Shown here piece by piece: positions 27,970 to 35,898 of a stretch of DNA of 64,000 nt; position 1 is the stretch's first letter; every line of letters begins with the position of its first letter. The stretch lies in NCBI RefSeq assembly GCF_001509585.1, contig NZ_LNCI01000014.1:1-64000 (forward strand), given 5' to 3'. The stretch is from Tropicimonas marinistellae. GTDB lineage: Bacteria; Pseudomonadota; Alphaproteobacteria; Rhodobacterales; Rhodobacteraceae. The notes beneath the pieces were generated by a model. It worked only from the letters and a program-made list of their open reading frames with translations, did not search any database and was not told the origin of the DNA. The translations under genes were made by a program, and so were the position numbers.

Positions 27970-30005
27970 TCCGCAGCATCCACCCGCCGGATCGAGACCT
28001 CGATATTGTGGACGGCCGTGGCCTCGGCGATGTCGCTTTTCCGGCCGGCGTGAAGGACATTGACGTTCGCGCCACTGGCCTCCTGTCTCGGCCACCGCCC
28101 TTTGTAGACAATCCCGACACCGGGCTGGGCGATATCGCTGAGCGAAACCCGCAGCGCGAGTTCTCCCGCCGAATTGGCCAGCACGACCGGGTCGCCATCT
28201 GATAGCCCGCGCCGCGCGGCTTCATCCGGGTGCAGCAACACCGAATTGGGGCCGATCTTGGCAACGACACCCGGATCGTTGGCGTAGCTTGCGTTCATCT
28301 GCCAGGCTGAAGCAGGGGAAAGGATGCGTAGCATCCCCTGATCCGACGGCACGTCCGCGTGCGGCTCCGGCACGGCCGGCAACCCTGCTTCTATGGCCGC
28401 CTCCGAGTAGAGTTCAATCTTGCCCGATGGTGTCGGGAAGACAAGGTCCTCGAATTGCCGGCGCGGTTCGGAAAAGAGTTGGACGGTACCTGCTTGGGCA
28501 AGTGAGGCGAAATCGCCGTCAAAGGGCGTCATCGCGAGAATTCGCTCCAGCAGGGTGACGTCCGGTTCGAACAGCTGCGGATCCGACAAGCCTGCCGCGC
28601 TTGCAAGGCGGCGGAAGATTTCCTGGTTGGGCAAGGCCTCACCCGGCGCCTCCATGACCGCGACCTGGGCCGAAAGCGTGTGATGGAAATACGGCGCGAC
28701 GATATCGTCGAATTCGAGGAACGAGGCCGCCGGCAGAATGATATCGGCGAAGTCTGCGGTATCGGTGGGAAAGATATCGCAGACGACCGTGAAAAGGTCC
28801 TCTCGCGCCATCGCGCCGCGCAGACGCGCCTGATCGGGCGACGACGCGAGCGGATTGCAGTTCCAGGCAAAGAAGATCTGGGCCATCGACGGGTCGGCGA
28901 GAGTCGCCGCCAAGTCCATGTGGCTCACCGACTTGCACCCGATATCGAGCGCGGGCGGTGTCAACAGATCCATGTCAATTCCGCGGCTCCCCGGCCCGTT
29001 CATGTAACAGAAGCCGGCGCCGGGTTTGCCGAGGTTTCCGGTGAGCGCCACCAACGCTGAGAGTGCCCGGAATGCATTGCCGCCGCGGGCGGTGCGCTGC
29101 ATGCCCTGCCCCATCCAGAGCAGCGACGGCCCTTCGGCATAGGCGGTTCCGACCTTCACGATCAGATCCGCGGGAACGCCTGTTCGCGCCGACGTGGTCT
29201 CAGGATCGGCCGCCTCGATGTCCGGCAGCAACGCCTCGAAGCCGCGGACATGGGCAGCGATGAAGTCCTCGTCCAGCAATCCCTTATTCAGTGCAACATG
29301 CATCAGCCCAAAAGCCAGCGCCGCGTCCGTTCCGGGACGGGGCTGCAGATGGAGGGCCGCGCGTTCCCGCGCGGTTCCGTGCGCCACCGGGTCGATGGCG
29401 ACAATCGTGGCGTCCGTTTCCCTCAACCAGTTCTTGTGCATATGCGGCGCCGTGTGGCTGGGATTGGCCCCCCAGACGAGAATTGTCTTCGCGTCCTTCA
29501 CGGATTCCGGATCGAACCCTTCGAGGCTGTCGCCGAAAGTCATCTCCAGCGCGACGTGCCCCGCCTTGTTGCACACTGTGTCCGGGTCGACCTCGGTTGC
29601 ACCGATAGCCTGAAAGAACCGAAGCGGATACCAGCCCGCGATCAGCCCAACGGTTCCGGTGTAATGGGCATGGACCACCTGTCTGGCGGGTCTCCCGCCA
29701 ATGTGCGGAGCAAGTTTCCCTGCAATCTCGGCAAGCGCCTCGTCCCACGAGATCGGTGTGAATTTCCCGCTCCCCTTGGGTCCACTGCGGCGCATCGGCC
29801 GGGTCAAACGCGCAGCCGCGTCGCGCCAGACACCATTATAGGCAATTGCGCATTTCCCGCAGAGCGCACCGCGCGCAACGTGGTGCTCGGGGTCGCCGAG
29901 GATTTTCCGCACAACGCCGTTGTCGCGCACCGCCACCATTCCGCAGGCATCGTAGCAATCCCGCGGACATGTCGTTTTGAGTCTCTCCCGGATGGCCTCG
30001 GCCAT
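27966..30005 (-). CDS. Cytoplasmic molybdopterin oxidoreductase (DMSO-reductase superfamily)
   Basis: A 679-residue molybdo-bis-MGD enzyme. The N-terminal 4Fe-4S ligands are C13, C17, C21 and C49 (CPRDC, DACG, ALCGKC). A candidate Mo-ligand Cys lies in DTVCNKAG, and cofactor segments VWGANPSHTAPH and the C-terminal dinucleotide-binding domain (about 560-670) follow. There is no twin-arginine signal, so it works in the cytoplasm. ATG 30005 has GGAGG 6 bases upstream, and the frame runs open further upstream. It is the catalytic core of the cluster, but its substrate cannot be read from sequence. It does not look like formate dehydrogenase or nitrate reductase. Confidence 0.9.
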   Translation of the reverse strand: MAEAIRERLKTTCPRDCYDACGMVAVRDNGVVRKILGDPEHHVARGALCGKCAIAYNGVWRDAAARLTRPMRRSGPKGSGKFTPISWDEALAEIAGKLAPHIGGRPARQVVHAHYTGTVGLIAGWYPLRFFQAIGATEVDPDTVCNKAGHVALEMTFGDSLEGFDPESVKDAKTILVWGANPSHTAPHMHKNWLRETDATIVAIDPVAHGTARERAALHLQPRPGTDAALAFGLMHVALNKGLLDEDFIAAHVRGFEALLPDIEAADPETTSARTGVPADLIVKVGTAYAEGPSLLWMGQGMQRTARGGNAFRALSALVALTGNLGKPGAGFCYMNGPGSRGIDMDLLTPPALDIGCKSVSHMDLAATLADPSMAQIFFAWNCNPLASSPDQARLRGAMAREDLFTVVCDIFPTDTADFADIILPAASFLEFDDIVAPYFHHTLSAQVAVMEAPGEALPNQEIFRRLASAAGLSDPQLFEPDVTLLERILAMTPFDGDFASLAQAGTVQLFSEPRRQFEDLVFPTPSGKIELYSEAAIEAGLPAVPEPHADVPSDQGMLRILSPASAWQMNASYANDPGVVAKIGPNSVLLHPDEAARRGLSDGDPVVLANSAGELALRVSLSDIAQPGVGIVYKGRWPRQEASGANVNVLHAGRKSDIAEATAVHNIEVSIRRVDAAE

Positions 30006-30022
30006 GTCCTGCCTCCGTATTG

Positions 30023-31129
30023 TCAGTTGGATTGGGGCCGGCCGAGCCGGACACCCGTATCGGCGTCGAAGCAGAGGCATTGGCCGATGTCGAATTCGAC
30101 GTTGACCGGTTGGCCCACTGCGAAAGCCTCGCTGTCATGTTCGGGGATCGTCGCGCGGAAGACGCCCTCGCCGGTATCGACCGACAGGGCTGCCCGCAGA
30201 CCAAGTGGCTCGCTGTCGAGCACAATTGCATTGCCCGGACCCGAGCCGGCCGACAGAACGCGAACGTTTTCCGGCCTCAATCCCGCATCGAAACGCGCGC
30301 ATGCGCCATTGAAAATCGTCTTGTGATTGTCGATTGCCGGCATCGTCTTGCCGGCAATGCGGATGTGGCCACCTTGGCCGGGATCATATTCCGCCGGACA
30401 GAGGTTTATCTCGGGCGCCCCGACGAACCGCGCGACGTCGCGATCGACGGGATTGTCATAGACCTCCTGCGGCGTACCGACCTGGCGGACACGCCCGTCA
30501 AGGAGGATCACGAGTCTATCCGCGACGGCCATTGCCTCGGTGAAATCCGGCGTCGCATAGAGAAAGCTCGCGCCACGCTCCCGTTGCAGGCGACGAAGTT
30601 CGGCGCGCAATTCGATGCGGAGTTGCGCGTCCAGACTGGAGAGCGGCTCGTCGAGAAGGAAGAATGCGGGGTTTCGAACCAGAGCGCGGCCGAGCGCAAT
30701 GCGCTGGCGTTCTCCGCCGCTCATCGTTTTAGGTGGCCGCCCGAGGATGTGCGGAACGTGCAGAGTCCGGGCAATGTCGTGAACCAGGTCCTCGATCGAA
30801 GCAGCGTCCATATTCCGGATTCGAAGGGGCGCCGCGATGTTCTCGAAGCCGGTTTTGTCGGGATAGAGCGCCAGGCTGTCGAAGATCATCGCGACATCGC
30901 GATCCCTGGGCTCCAGCGCCGTCGCCTCCTGGTTTCGGATCTCGATATGCCCCGCGTCCGGAACCTCGAGACCGGCGCAGATCCGAAGGAAGGTGGTTTT
31001 GCCCGCGCCCGCTGGCCCGAGCAAAGCCACGAACGCACCATCCTCAAGCGTGAGGTCGACGCCGTCGAGTGCCTGGGTCTTTCCGAACCGCCGGCGGATC
31101 CCGCGCGCATGCATTACCGGACCCTTCAT
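30023..31129 (-). CDS. ABC importer ATPase 2, degenerate Q- and H-loops
   Basis: A 368-residue ABC ATPase with a C-terminal MalK/UgpC-type regulatory domain. Walker A GPAGAGKT (38-45), signature MSGGE (136-140) and Walker B FFLLDEP are good. The Q-loop Gln is replaced by Asp (IFDS, D84) and the switch His by Pro (YATPDF, P194). It therefore likely pairs with the other ATPase in a heterodimer where one ATP site is impaired. It overlaps ATPase 1 by 4 bases and lies 17 bases before the molybdopterin gene, tying transporter and enzymes into one unit. Confidence 0.9.
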   Translation of the reverse strand: MKGPVMHARGIRRRFGKTQALDGVDLTLEDGAFVALLGPAGAGKTTFLRICAGLEVPDAGHIEIRNQEATALEPRDRDVAMIFDSLALYPDKTGFENIAAPLRIRNMDAASIEDLVHDIARTLHVPHILGRPPKTMSGGERQRIALGRALVRNPAFFLLDEPLSSLDAQLRIELRAELRRLQRERGASFLYATPDFTEAMAVADRLVILLDGRVRQVGTPQEVYDNPVDRDVARFVGAPEINLCPAEYDPGQGGHIRIAGKTMPAIDNHKTIFNGACARFDAGLRPENVRVLSAGSGPGNAIVLDSEPLGLRAALSVDTGEGVFRATIPEHDSEAFAVGQPVNVEFDIGQCLCFDADTGVRLGRPQSN

Positions 31130-32226
31130 GCCAGTGCCTCCGTGAGGTTTCTGTTGGTCTCTCCATCGAAGAAGGTGAGCCTGTTTTCGTTGAATGCGAT
31201 GCCGACGGTGTCGCCGTCCTGCGGACAGCCGTGGGACCGGGCCATCGCCGAAACGAAGTGATCGCCAATCGCAAGTGTCAGGATCGTCTCGGCGCCGCGC
31301 GGCTCCACTCCTACCACCCGCGCCGTTCCCTGGCTCACTTCGGGCGCGGCAAGGCGGATTGCATCGGGGCGAATGCCCAGAACCAGCTTTTCCCCACTCG
31401 CCACACGGCCCTCAGCGTCCTGCGCAGGCACTCGAAAGGCATCGGAAACGAACTCGCAACGCCCGTCGGTCACATCCAGCGAGCCGGGCAGGAGATTCAT
31501 CGGCGGTTCGCCGATGAAGCCTGCAACGAAGGTGTGCGAGGGTTTTTCATAAACGACCTCCGAGCGGTCGCATTGGCGCAGCTTGCCGTGGCTCATCACC
31601 GCGATACGGCGCGCCAGCGACAGCGCCTCGATCTGGTCGTGGGTGACATAGATGATGGTCAGCCCCGACTCTGCTTGCAGCCGGCGCAATTCGCGCCGCA
31701 TCGTGGCGCGCATCTCGGTCTCCAGATTGGAGAGCGGCTCGTCCAACAGCAACAACGCCGGGCGCGTTACCAGCGTGCGCCCGATGGCGACTCGCTGGAG
31801 TTGAGAGCCCCCCAAGGACGCCGCGCGCGCATCGAGCATGTCGGTCAGACCGAGCAGTTCCGCCACCTCCTCGACGCGCTCGCGGGTTTCGACCCTACCG
31901 ACCCCGCGCACCTCCAGGCCGAAGGCCAGGTTCCGGCGTACGCTTTGATGGGTGAAGACCGCGTAGTCCTGAAACACAAGGCCGACATTGCGCTTGCCCG
32001 CCGGTTGTTCGGTTGCCGAAACCCCGTCGATCAGGATCTCGCCACGGGTCGGGGTTTCGAGGCCGACGATCATGTTGAGCGTCGTGGATTTCCCGCAACC
32101 GGATGGGCCAAGGATAGCCAGCGTTTCACCGGCCTCGACCACAAGGTCGAGATCCTCGACCGCCACGACCTGACCGCCGTCATATTCCTTGCGCAGGGAA
32201 ACAAGTTCGAGCTTTGGGGCGGTCAT
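31126..32226 (-). CDS. ABC importer ATPase 1, altered signature motif
   Basis: A 366-residue UgpC/MalK-type ATPase. Walker A GPSGCGKST (40-48), Q-loop VFQDY (Q86), Walker B LLLLDEP and switch His VTHDQ (H196) are normal. The LSGGQ signature reads LGGSQ (138-142) and the D-loop reads NLET instead of NLDA. These changes are complementary to those in ATPase 2. Two different ATPases with two permeases and one binding protein is the layout of GlpSTPQV-type glycerol importers, but the substrate here is unknown. It overlaps both neighbours by 4 bases. Confidence 0.9.
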   Translation of the reverse strand: MTAPKLELVSLRKEYDGGQVVAVEDLDLVVEAGETLAILGPSGCGKSTTLNMIVGLETPTRGEILIDGVSATEQPAGKRNVGLVFQDYAVFTHQSVRRNLAFGLEVRGVGRVETRERVEEVAELLGLTDMLDARAASLGGSQLQRVAIGRTLVTRPALLLLDEPLSNLETEMRATMRRELRRLQAESGLTIIYVTHDQIEALSLARRIAVMSHGKLRQCDRSEVVYEKPSHTFVAGFIGEPPMNLLPGSLDVTDGRCEFVSDAFRVPAQDAEGRVASGEKLVLGIRPDAIRLAAPEVSQGTARVVGVEPRGAETILTLAIGDHFVSAMARSHGCPQDGDTVGIAFNENRLTFFDGETNRNLTEALA

Positions 32227-33083
32227 CGTTTCACGGCTCCGAAGGTCATGCCGCGGGCGAGGTGCTTTTGGATCAGGAAGCCGACGACGATGAGGGGGGC
32301 CATGGCGAGCACGGCAAGGGCAGCTTGCACGCCGTAGAGCGTGCCGGCAGTGGCGGTTACGTATTTCGCAAGCCGTACCGGGATGGTCTCGATGTTGGTG
32401 TAGGACAGCACGAGGGCGAAAAGGAACTCCGACCAGTTCAGGATGAAGATGAACAGCGTCGTGGCGAAGAGCCCGCCCTTGATCAACGGAAGGGTGACGG
32501 TCAGATGGGCCTGCAGCCGGCTCTTCCCGTCGATCATCGCCGCCTCCTCGACTTCGCGCGGGACCTCGTCGACGAAGCTCTTCAGCATCCAGGTGGCAAA
32601 GGGCAGCGTGATTGCCACGTAGATCGCGATCAACCCGAGATAGGTGTCGATGAGCTGGGTCGCGGAAAAGATGATCACGAAGGGCACGGCGATTGCGGCC
32701 GGGGGGAACATGCGGCCCGACAGGATCACGAGCGGCGTGAAGCGGTTGATCCTGGCGTAGCGAGCCAGCCCGATGGCGGCAAAGAACCCGATCGAAACCG
32801 AGATCAGCGTCGCCGTGACCGAGGCGAAAATCGAACCGCCGACGGCGGCGGTGGCACTCTCGCTGACGCCGCCGACGCCGTATTTCCCGATGGCTTCCGG
32901 GTCGAACAGGGTCCGGAAATTGATCAGCGTTGGTTCGGAGGGAACCCATACCGCGGGAGCTGCGTTCCAGTCGGTCGGCGGCTTGATCGCCGTCATGAGG
33001 ATCCAGAAGATCGGAAAGAGGGTGAGTGCCAGCGCGACAAGGAGAACGAGCGCCAAAAGCGGAGTGAGCGGGCGTTTTGGCAT
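32223..33083 (-). CDS. ABC importer permease 2 (MalG/UgpE type)
   Basis: A 286-residue inner-membrane permease with six helices. The EAA coupling loop reads VDEVPREVEEAAMIDGKSRLQ-, as in carbohydrate-type CUT1 permeases. It overlaps permease 1 by one base and ATPase 1 by 4 bases. It pairs with permease 1 to make the channel. Confidence 0.88.
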   Translation of the reverse strand: MPKRPLTPLLALVLLVALALTLFPIFWILMTAIKPPTDWNAAPAVWVPSEPTLINFRTLFDPEAIGKYGVGGVSESATAAVGGSIFASVTATLISVSIGFFAAIGLARYARINRFTPLVILSGRMFPPAAIAVPFVIIFSATQLIDTYLGLIAIYVAITLPFATWMLKSFVDEVPREVEEAAMIDGKSRLQAHLTVTLPLIKGGLFATTLFIFILNWSEFLFALVLSYTNIETIPVRLAKYVTATAGTLYGVQAALAVLAMAPLIVVGFLIQKHLARGMTFGAVKR

Positions 33084-34072
33084 CAGGACGACTTTCCGAG
33101 TAGCTGGTCGCGCACCGGCGCAAGCAGCATGTGGACCATGAGAAGCGTACCGATCAGGACGAGGAAGGCCGCTGCGGCGCCATAGGCCAGCTGGAAGTCC
33201 TGAAACGCGAGCTTGTAGATGTAGAGACTGATCGTTTCCGTCGACGTCGAGGGGCCGCCGCGGGTCAGCATGAAGACCTCGTCAAAGAGTTTGACGACTT
33301 CCATCGAGCGGATGACGAGCGCGACAATGATCACCGGTTTCAGCATGGGAAGAACGACGCGCCAGAAGATCTGTCGCGGGTTGGCGCCAAGGATCACCGC
33401 GGCCCGGATCGGATTTTCGGGAAGCGAATTCAGACCGGACAGCATGATCAGGAAGAAGAGCGGGGTCCAGTGCCAGACCTCGGTGATAATGACCGCCGTC
33501 CAGGCGAAGCCGGCGCTCCTGAACCACTCCGGCGCTGTCCCGAAGAGCAACATCAGGACCTGGTTGATCGGGCCGTTCGATTGGAACAGCATCCAGAACG
33601 TGTAACCAACGACCACGGGCATCACCATCATCGGGGTGAGCAGGGTCGAGAAGAGAACCGACTTCCCCTTGAACTCGCGCAGGAAGATCACCGCGAGGCC
33701 AAGGCCGATTGCAAGTTCCAGCGAGAGGCAGATCACCGTGAACGCCAGTGTCCTGAACACGGCTTCGATGAAGCGGGTGTCGTAGACGAGCAGTTCCTCG
33801 TAGTTGAACAGACCCTCGAAGGAGGCGTCGAAGAGAGAACCGCGGGTGGGCGACCACGTGGTGAAGCTCATCGCCAGCGCCACAAGAAGCGGTACGACGA
33901 GGACGAAGAGCGAAATAAGTTGGCCCGGCATCGCGAGATTGCGCGCGAAGCGCTTTCGGCGCCGCCCGGCTTCGCCGTGGCCAAGGACTGAATCTCGTGC
34001 CGGCGATAAAGGTGCCGCGGCAACGGCATGATCGCGCTCGGGCGTAAGGACTGAAACGGAATCCTGGGACAT
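33083..34072 (-). CDS. ABC importer permease 1 (MalF/UgpA type)
   Basis: A 329-residue permease with six helices and the EAA loop GLNSLPENPIRAAVILGANPR-. The first 45 residues are a polar cytoplasmic leader. ATG 34072 was chosen as the first Met with a GAGAG-type site before it; the frame is open upstream to 34120. It lies 78 bases after the binding-protein gene. Confidence 0.88.
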   Translation of the reverse strand: MSQDSVSVLTPERDHAVAAAPLSPARDSVLGHGEAGRRRKRFARNLAMPGQLISLFVLVVPLLVALAMSFTTWSPTRGSLFDASFEGLFNYEELLVYDTRFIEAVFRTLAFTVICLSLELAIGLGLAVIFLREFKGKSVLFSTLLTPMMVMPVVVGYTFWMLFQSNGPINQVLMLLFGTAPEWFRSAGFAWTAVIITEVWHWTPLFFLIMLSGLNSLPENPIRAAVILGANPRQIFWRVVLPMLKPVIIVALVIRSMEVVKLFDEVFMLTRGGPSTSTETISLYIYKLAFQDFQLAYGAAAAFLVLIGTLLMVHMLLAPVRDQLLGKSS

Positions 34073-34150
34073 CGCTCTCACTTGGCTGTGTCTCTGCTGG
34101 GGAGGAACCGGCCGCCGCATCGCTGCCGCGACCGGTCGGAACGTGTCGGG

Positions 34151-35710
34151 TCAGGACCAGCCGTCGGCGCCAGTGGCCTGCTTGATCGGATCCGCAAGGT
34201 TCTGTGCCAGTGACAACCAGGACTGCTTGACCTTGTCGCGGCCAACGCGGCGAGTGATCCTGTCAACGGCCCGGGCGGCATCGTCGAGCGCCTGCTTCGG
34301 TGACTTGTCCCCGGTCATCGCGGCGTGGATTTCCTTGTCGAGCGCATCCTGATACTCGAACCCGCCCGGCAGGCAGAAGTCCGGCACGGTGTTGACCATG
34401 TTGTCGTAGAGCGTCTCCAGATACTCCGGCGAGTAGGTTTCGATCAGCCGCGGGGTCGGCGATTTCATGTGATTGACGCGATAGGGGTCCGAATAGCCGC
34501 CCAGATAGGGAATGGCATCGGCGCCGATGGTGGGCGAGGTCATCCACTGCGCATAGGCATAGGCAAGCTCGGGATTGGCCGAGTATTTCGACACCGCATA
34601 GCCATAGCCCCAGCAGAAGAGGCCCGCATACAGCGTCTCGCCCGACTTGGTGACATCGGCGGGCATCACGGTCGCGGCGATATTGCCGGTGGTCGCGGGT
34701 CCGGTCGACGGCGCCTTGGAATATTTGAAGCCCGAGGGCCAGACGATGTTCATGAAGCCCTCGCCCCGGCCGAAGGCGTTGTAGTTCGATGACCAGGTGA
34801 AGGAGAAGGCATCTGGGTGCAGATAGGGGTTCACCGCCAGCATGTCCTCGATGGCGGCCAGGCCCTCGTCGCCATTGAAGGTCGGGTTCATGTCGCCGTC
34901 GAAATAGAGCATGCCCTTGGACATCAGCCGCTGCATGAACATCCACTTGACGTAGTAGCGCGAGCGGTATTCGAGGCTGCCGTAGAAGCCGTTCTCCGGA
35001 TCGTGGAAGAACGCGGCCATCTCGTGGTATTCTTTCCAGGTGTTCGGCGTGGAAACCTCACGACCGAACTTGTCGGCAAAGGCGACGGCCTTTTCGGCCA
35101 TCTTGTCCGAGCGGCAGAGCAACGTGATCTGATCGCCATCGTTCAGCAACCCTGCGACGCGGCCGTTATAGAGCTGGGCGTGGTGGCTCGCGGGGAAGAC
35201 AACGCCGTAATCGGGATTGAAGAGCTCGGGATTGTATGCCTCGACCCAGTCGGTGAGATCGAAGATCACGCCACTATCGATCCAGTCGGGATACGACATC
35301 GCGGTGGGCATCATCACGTCATAGCGACCGGTCTTGGCGACGGCCTCCTGCATGCCCTTGGTGTGAACCACCTCGTCGGGCTCCTCGATGAATTCGAGGG
35401 TGATGCCCAACTCGTTCTTCCACAGATCCGCATAGGGCGTCATGTTGCCGATCGATCCAGTGGGGATCAGCAGAGTCAGCGTTTTTTTCTCGGCCTTGGC
35501 GGCCATCTCCTTGGCGAGCGCCCAGGCCCGGTCCTCAGGCCCTTTGATTCCGGCCAGCGCCTCCTGCGCACTCAGCGGCGAGGAGGTGATGTAGTTCGCG
35601 ACGCTCGCGGTGGCACCGAGCGCCAGAAGCCGCCCGAGGAGCGCCCTCCGCGTCATTCCGCCTTCGTCAAAAATGACACAGGCCTCTTGGAGTCTGGATT
35701 GGTTCTTCAT
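34151..35710 (-). CDS. ABC importer extracellular solute-binding protein
   Basis: A 519-residue periplasmic binding protein of the UgpB-like type. The N-terminus has a polar leader, twin arginines (MTRRALLG, about 19-26) and a hydrophobic stretch ending in PLSAQ (about 50), so Tat export is likely. Conserved binding-protein features include YDVMMPTAMSYPDW and the late SPTIGADAI region. ATG 35710 has AAAGGGA upstream. First gene of the 11-gene cluster and divergent from the MocR regulator. Ligand unknown. Confidence 0.87.
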   Translation of the reverse strand: MKNQSRLQEACVIFDEGGMTRRALLGRLLALGATASVANYITSSPLSAQEALAGIKGPEDRAWALAKEMAAKAEKKTLTLLIPTGSIGNMTPYADLWKNELGITLEFIEEPDEVVHTKGMQEAVAKTGRYDVMMPTAMSYPDWIDSGVIFDLTDWVEAYNPELFNPDYGVVFPASHHAQLYNGRVAGLLNDGDQITLLCRSDKMAEKAVAFADKFGREVSTPNTWKEYHEMAAFFHDPENGFYGSLEYRSRYYVKWMFMQRLMSKGMLYFDGDMNPTFNGDEGLAAIEDMLAVNPYLHPDAFSFTWSSNYNAFGRGEGFMNIVWPSGFKYSKAPSTGPATTGNIAATVMPADVTKSGETLYAGLFCWGYGYAVSKYSANPELAYAYAQWMTSPTIGADAIPYLGGYSDPYRVNHMKSPTPRLIETYSPEYLETLYDNMVNTVPDFCLPGGFEYQDALDKEIHAAMTGDKSPKQALDDAARAVDRITRRVGRDKVKQSWLSLAQNLADPIKQATGADGWS

Positions 35711-35841
35711 GATCGATCCCTTTCTTGGCCCCATTTCGGTTTTTGGCTTCTGCCGCGCCCGAATTTCGGCTTGGGGGAGGTGGCGATGCGCGGCCAGGTC
35801 GGTCTTGACGCCATAGATCGGTGGGGGGAGAGGAGGAGAAA

Positions 35842-35872
35842 GAACCATTATGAACCGAAGCTTGGAACCATT
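35842..35872. promoter_or_regulatory. GAACC direct repeats, candidate MocR-family operator
   Basis: GAACCATT occurs at 35842-35849 and again in the same orientation at 35865-35872, 23 bases (about two helical turns) apart, with a further GAACC at 35852-35856. The group lies in the 188-base gap between the ABC cluster and the MocR gene, 26 bases before the latter's start. MocR/GabR regulators commonly bind spaced direct repeats. Recognition here is inference. Confidence 0.55.
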
Positions 35873-35898
35873 TTGAGTTTCACGAGGCGCGTGGATAG

